A stretch of DNA of 64,000 bases. It comes from Melanocharis versteri (taxonomy: Eukaryota > Chordata > Aves > Passeriformes > Melanocharitidae). The notes below the pieces were generated by a model, which saw nothing but the letters and a program-made list of their open reading frames with translations, did no database searches and had not been told where the DNA came from. Location: the NCBI GenBank assembly GCA_013397845.1, contig VZTG01009298.1, positions 62,001 to 126,000 on the forward strand, read 5' to 3'. Positions 59,626 to 64,000 of the stretch are shown piece after piece. Within the stretch, counting starts at the first letter, position 1. Each line of letters begins with the position of its first letter. Made by a program: the position numbers and the translations under genes.

Positions 59626-62600
59626 TAAATATAATCAAACCTATCGAGTCTTCCATCTCCATTTGTTTTGTCTGTCAGAGGTGTGAGATCTGGAGGTGAC
59701 CTCTCTCCCACACAGCAGAGGCTGGATGGAAGGCTGATTCTCAGGACCACAGATACTGGGTTTTCAGAGGATACAGCCAGTTAGGCCGTCCACAAAGTAA
59801 GCGGGCTCTCCCTGTGGGCTGTCGGATACCCAGGGTAGCCTGATTTCTCTATGAAAGTTGCCAGGGATAACAGGATGCTCCCATGACACAGGGTCAGGTT
59901 CCCACTGCTTGCATCCATGTTGCTATTGACCTAAGAGGGCTGTCTTGAAGGTTGAGGCTTCTTCAAGTTGTGGGTCTCACTTCAAACTGCTTCTCTCATG
60001 TGGAAGCTCTAGTCTTGAAAGGAGAAGATCTTTCTGTGTGGTGTGGTGGCTAGAGAGAACTTCTGTTCCTCGGCTTCTGAGAGCTGCTGAAAACCTGGTG
60101 GGACAAAGATTCCCAGGACTTAAGGCTCTTAGATCCAAAGGCAGAAAACCCTCCTAATGATGTTTTTCTGTAGAGACTTAGGCTCATCTTTTCTTGAATA
60201 TTAGATCCTAAATGTCCTGAGAACTTTAAAGTCCTTCTGGGAAATTAAAACTGGGACATGTGTGAGACTTGAATTCCAAAGGTGACTGTCAAAATTATGC
60301 CTGAGCTCCTCTCTCAGTCCTCTTGCTCTGCCCTGAACCAGAGTAGACAATGCCAGGTATGATTAGAGTAACCCCAGGGTGGATGTCTGGATGTCTCTGG
60401 ATGCTGCTGCTTCTCTGCCAGTTTAATTTTGTTATTTTTATGTCTGGCTGAAAGGTGATCTCAGTAAATATACCTGCTTTTTGAATTTCTAGCTGATGTA
60501 AATATTGTAATCAATTGGCAACAGAAAGCAGAGTACAAAGCAGAATCAAAGTCATTAAAATGTGTGGAAAAAAACCTGTCTGTTGTGATGTTCTTTCTTT
60601 TGAACACCAGATATATATCCTCAGTCTTTTTATTAGCCTCTGCACCTTCTGTTTTTCATAGACTTACTATTCTGAATTGAACAATTTGAGTGAATGAAGA
60701 CGCAGGTTATGACACTTCCAGGTAGTATTCTTATCCCTTTTTGATTGTTACCATTTCTGCTCTTGTAGCACTTACAGATTTTAAGCAATGTTAAAATGAT
60801 CCTTCAACAGTGGCAAATTTTGTATCCAGAGTATACCACATTTATAATCTCTTTCTTATCTAAGGAACTGTTTGAAAATCCCATTATGTAGTTCTGCAAG
60901 TGGAAAGTGAAGGCACATGTCTGGGATCCCAGGGTGATTAACAAACCACTGCATCACCCCGTTCCTCTAACACTGTTGATCCTAACCAATTTGTGCTCTT
61001 ACTTCAAAGCTGAAAGAACAGCAGCTTTCTTTCCTTCAGTTTCCAGGGAAAGCTAGGCAGATTCATGGTGAAAGGGTTTTGTTGTAAGGGCTTTCTTTGG
61101 TTTTGATCTGCATATCCATGGTCTGAGGGTTAAGTGTACACAAAATCAACTGCTTTGAGGTCAAAAGAGAGAATTCCTTCTGGTTCTGACCTGGAGCTAT
61201 AAATTGATCCAGTTTTACTTAGCTCTGGTTTGGGGGAGGGGGGTGTCCCCTGAAAATGCCCACAAACTTTGAGGAACTTGATATAAATCATGACTCTATA
61301 GTTCAGCTGCAATGACAGTTCATGATGAATAGTTCTTACTGCTGCATTTCTAAGTTAGTCTACCCGCAGCAGGAAACAACAGTGAAACAGGACTGTTTGG
61401 AGGGTACTACACCTTCTCCTCTCTTCTTAGGATATAAATTCACTTTTTATAAGGAGAATGACATGAATTTGCAGACAAAGATGGCCTTGGAAATGAGTGA
61501 CTGATTGGATTGGAGCAGCCTAGTAGAACAAGCAACATCTAAAAGACCGGTGGTGTTTCACTTCAGGCCTTGTAGTTGAGATTTAGCACCAGATCTTGAA
61601 TCCTTTATCATCCATCCTCAGGTGACTTTAAACAGTGTCTGTCTTGTTCTTCGTTGTGGTACAGCAAACTCATCATCTCTTGAACATAAAAGGAGAGAAT
61701 GTCCTTATCTGCAGGTGAAGCTTCTTGAGACAACATCCAGTCCAGGGCGAAGGGGGCTAGACCAGTGCTTTAAGGCTTCATGTTTAATTTTCTGTCCTGA
61801 ACAATCTGTGAGGCTTTGGCTGCGTCATTTTTCTTTTTATATGTCCCAGTTTGCATCTGAGCAGAACAGACTGGGAATTATAATATGATAGACTTCCATG
61901 TACTACAGTGGAGTTGTGTAAGCAATTAGAATGGATCATCCCTTAATAGATGATTTTTTTGATGTGCCAGTTATGGTTGGGTAATCTGGAAAGGTGTCTT
62001 AGCTCAGAAGATGACAGTAGTTCGTCCTTATGAGCACAGTCATTGCATATTTAGGTCTTTTTAAATATGACTTGGATGTGTAGTTCCTGAGCCTTCTGCT
62101 AACGTCATACTTAGCAATCACATCAAAACTACATAGTTGGGTTTTTCCTCCCCCCACAAAACTGTCTTGTTTCATCTTGGACATTTCATTTCATTCAGAT
62201 GTAAAATGTCATGTACATCTGGGCTAAGCAAGCTATGAACAACAACAAAAAACTCTTCAAGAAGCAAAACTCAAACCCTCTGCATGAACTCCCATGGTCC
62301 AAGAAACTTTGGCTTTACATGCTGCTGGAGGAAAGTTCTCATAAACCACTCTGTGTTGGTTTATACACTACAAATCCCACAGAATGTATTAAAAAAGGTA
62401 GAGTCCAAGTCTGAGATATTACAGTGCAAATGAACCTCCAGAGAAATGAATATTTAAGCCCTCTACACAAACACTCCATGACACTGTGATGAAAGATGGC
62501 AATAGGCAGCAGCAGAGAAGGCTGGGTGTGCCAGTAAAATCCATTGTAGTGGCTTTGTGTGTGTGCCCCAAGGCTGCGTAAGCAATCCAGTGTTTTTCAG

Positions 62601-63160
62601 GAGTGACTGAGCAGAGGGCAACTAAGCACAGCACAGATTAGGGCAGAGGGGATGGGGGATTTCCTTGAGCTGTTCTTAATAAAGTTGCTGTCTATGGAAG
62701 ATCAGGCTCCCAGGTCAAATGCCATTTGGCTATGGCAGCATGCAGATACTTGTGTGCCAGATGTGGAGGGGCTTGGATAATTGGTTCTATCTGTGCTGGT
62801 ATCCAGTTTGCAGCCAGAAGACATAACAACATCCAAGGAGGTAAAATAGTAGATGCAACCTCAAAGGCTTTTCTTCCACTTGGCATGAACTGGGAGCTCA
62901 GCAAGGTAACAGTTTTGTAAACATTGCCAAAGCAGGGCAGCAAGTACAGCCGTATCTGCTTGCAATTTCATTAATGCCAAACAAAGAGGGGGAGGATCCC
63001 CAGCCCAGCAGTAATTGTGTTTGTGGCTGCTAAACCCACAAGCAAGGGAGAGTGACAGAATACATGCGGGGCAAAACCAGACGGTAAAGCACTGAGGTCA
63101 CCAATACTTTGGGAATTCAGCATTGTCATACGTCACCCAGTCTTCCTGCTTCCTCACCTT
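59626..63160. other. Non-coding sequence, no gene seen
   Basis: Open frames stay under 90 codons and carry no motif. 60890-60960 loosely resembles a reversed MIR (ATCCCAGGGTGATTAACAAA with CCACTGCATCACC) but is too weak to call. Nothing else is recognisable. Confidence 0.5.
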
Positions 63161-63200
63161 TTGAAAGACAGATGGCCAGCCAGATGGCAGCTGCCTCGTG
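63161..63200 (+). promoter_or_regulatory. Paired CAGATGGC units with E-boxes / CTCF-like core
   Basis: CAGATGGC occurs at 63169-63176 and again at 63181-63188, followed at once by the E-box CAGCTG (63188-63193). This gives two CAGATG E-boxes and one CAGCTG within 25 bp, a spacing seen at bHLH-bound elements. The span CAGCCAGATGGCAG (63177-63190) also matches the CTCF core at about 12 of 14 positions. Confidence 0.35.
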
Positions 63201-64000
63201 CTTCCTGGAAGGTTAAAGGCTGTGCTGTTAGGGGACAGCTAGCTCATATTTGCATTGAGGGGAACAGTGTGGTTTAAATTCTGCCTAAACAGAGCTGCTG
63301 GTTAGTCTGGTTCATCTGAGCAAAAAACCTCTGTAATAATGTCATTGCATCAAGAAGCCCTTGATTGTAGTGGACAGGTTTGGTTTATGTGAGTTGACTT
63401 GATGGCAAGAATAAATACTGGTGTGATGACATCTCTGCCTATGCTACAGGTTCTGGGAGTTCCCTGTCTGTGCCTGACCCTATCTTTCTATTTACCCTGG
63501 GATCATTTGTAGTTGTACTGATTTTTCTCAAAGGAAATCAGTTTTTATTCAGGCTCCTCAATACTACATCCCACATCCATTCAGCCCAAATAAAGACACT
63601 TGACTGAGACACTGAAATTAGGATCTCCGTTGCCTCTGTCTCTTTTTTCGTTCATGGCAGGAGACAGGCATAAACAAGGCGAGTCCATATGTTAGTTGAC
63701 CCAATTGGCATCAGTGTAACTAAAACCTAATAAAGTGAGGAATAATATCTGAAACTCTCTGTAATCAAAGCCTTTTGCGCTCCAGGTTTTCACATCTCAG
63801 CCTCCCTGTACCCTGAGCCACGCTTCTCTGTGTATCGCCTAATGCTCTCCCTGATCCTGCCTCTGGAGGCAGAGACCCACATGCTGATGCTCCAGCAGAG
63901 CCCTTCCAGCCAAGCATGGTCACTAGAGCTCCTAGCAGGGGACTGATTGCAGGAGTTGGGCCCTAGGTTCCATGTTGTGCATAAAACATGCTGTGCACAC
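63201..64000. other. Non-coding sequence, no gene seen
   Basis: No gene, RNA gene or repeat is recognisable up to the window edge. Confidence 0.55.

Noticed and set aside
60890..60960. Reversed MIR fragment
   Set aside because: Only two short blocks resemble the element, which is too little to separate from chance.
1..64000. CRISPR array, operon, insertion sequence or other prokaryotic system
   Set aside because: No spaced identical repeats, no dense coding and no ribosome-binding pattern are present; CR1 and MIR remnants mark the DNA as amniote nuclear sequence.

Overview
This is a 64 kb piece of non-coding vertebrate nuclear DNA, most likely from a sauropsid and probably a bird. It is AT-leaning and poor in CpG. 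It has no rRNA, no convincing tRNA, and no reading frame that looks like a protein. The longest ATG-to-stop frame is 201 codons on the minus strand (11284-11889), and nearly all others are under 145. The recognisable interspersed repeats are old, diverged CR1 LINE 3' ends and MIR/CORE-SINE copies. A low repeat load with CR1 but no Alu-, B1- or L1-type repeat fits a bird better than a mammal, turtle or crocodilian, but the species cannot be named from this window. The DNA is either intergenic or inside a very large intron.

Layout. 0-8 kb: unique sequence with one CR1 remnant (2568-2815) and a compact candidate regulatory block (4500-4915) carrying a perfect MEF2-type site. 8-16 kb: an ancient hairpin-like repeat (8566-8665), an unusually open block at 11.3-12.5 kb, and a CpG-enriched block with a CTCF-like site (15780-16080). 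16-31 kb: a p53-family-like response element inside a small duplication (16337-16395), then long featureless sequence. 31-38 kb: a 14-bp minisatellite, a candidate conserved block (31835-31980), two MIR copies (33480-33645 and 37083-37300) and a fragment of a third. 39-50 kb: AT-rich candidate conserved elements, a second CR1 end (42430-42560), and a perfect 59-bp tandem duplication (46636-46753). 50.9-54.1 kb: a 3-kb cluster of recent-looking short tandem repeats, headed by 23 uninterrupted GAAAA units. 55-64 kb: a 49-nt near-perfect hairpin (55502-55550), a third CR1 end, a 28-bp Z-DNA-prone tract, and a strong cluster of seven CAATCA/TGATTG hexamers (58758-59278) that is the best enhancer candidate in the window.

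There are no genes here to link into a pathway. The main content is candidate cis-regulatory sequence, old repeats and local mutational structure. I found no convincing previously undescribed system. The items most worth following up are the hexamer cluster, the hairpin, the 59-bp duplication, the p53-like element and the three same-strand CTCF-like sites. Repeat family names come from recognising consensus-like wording by eye, and no alignment or database search was run.
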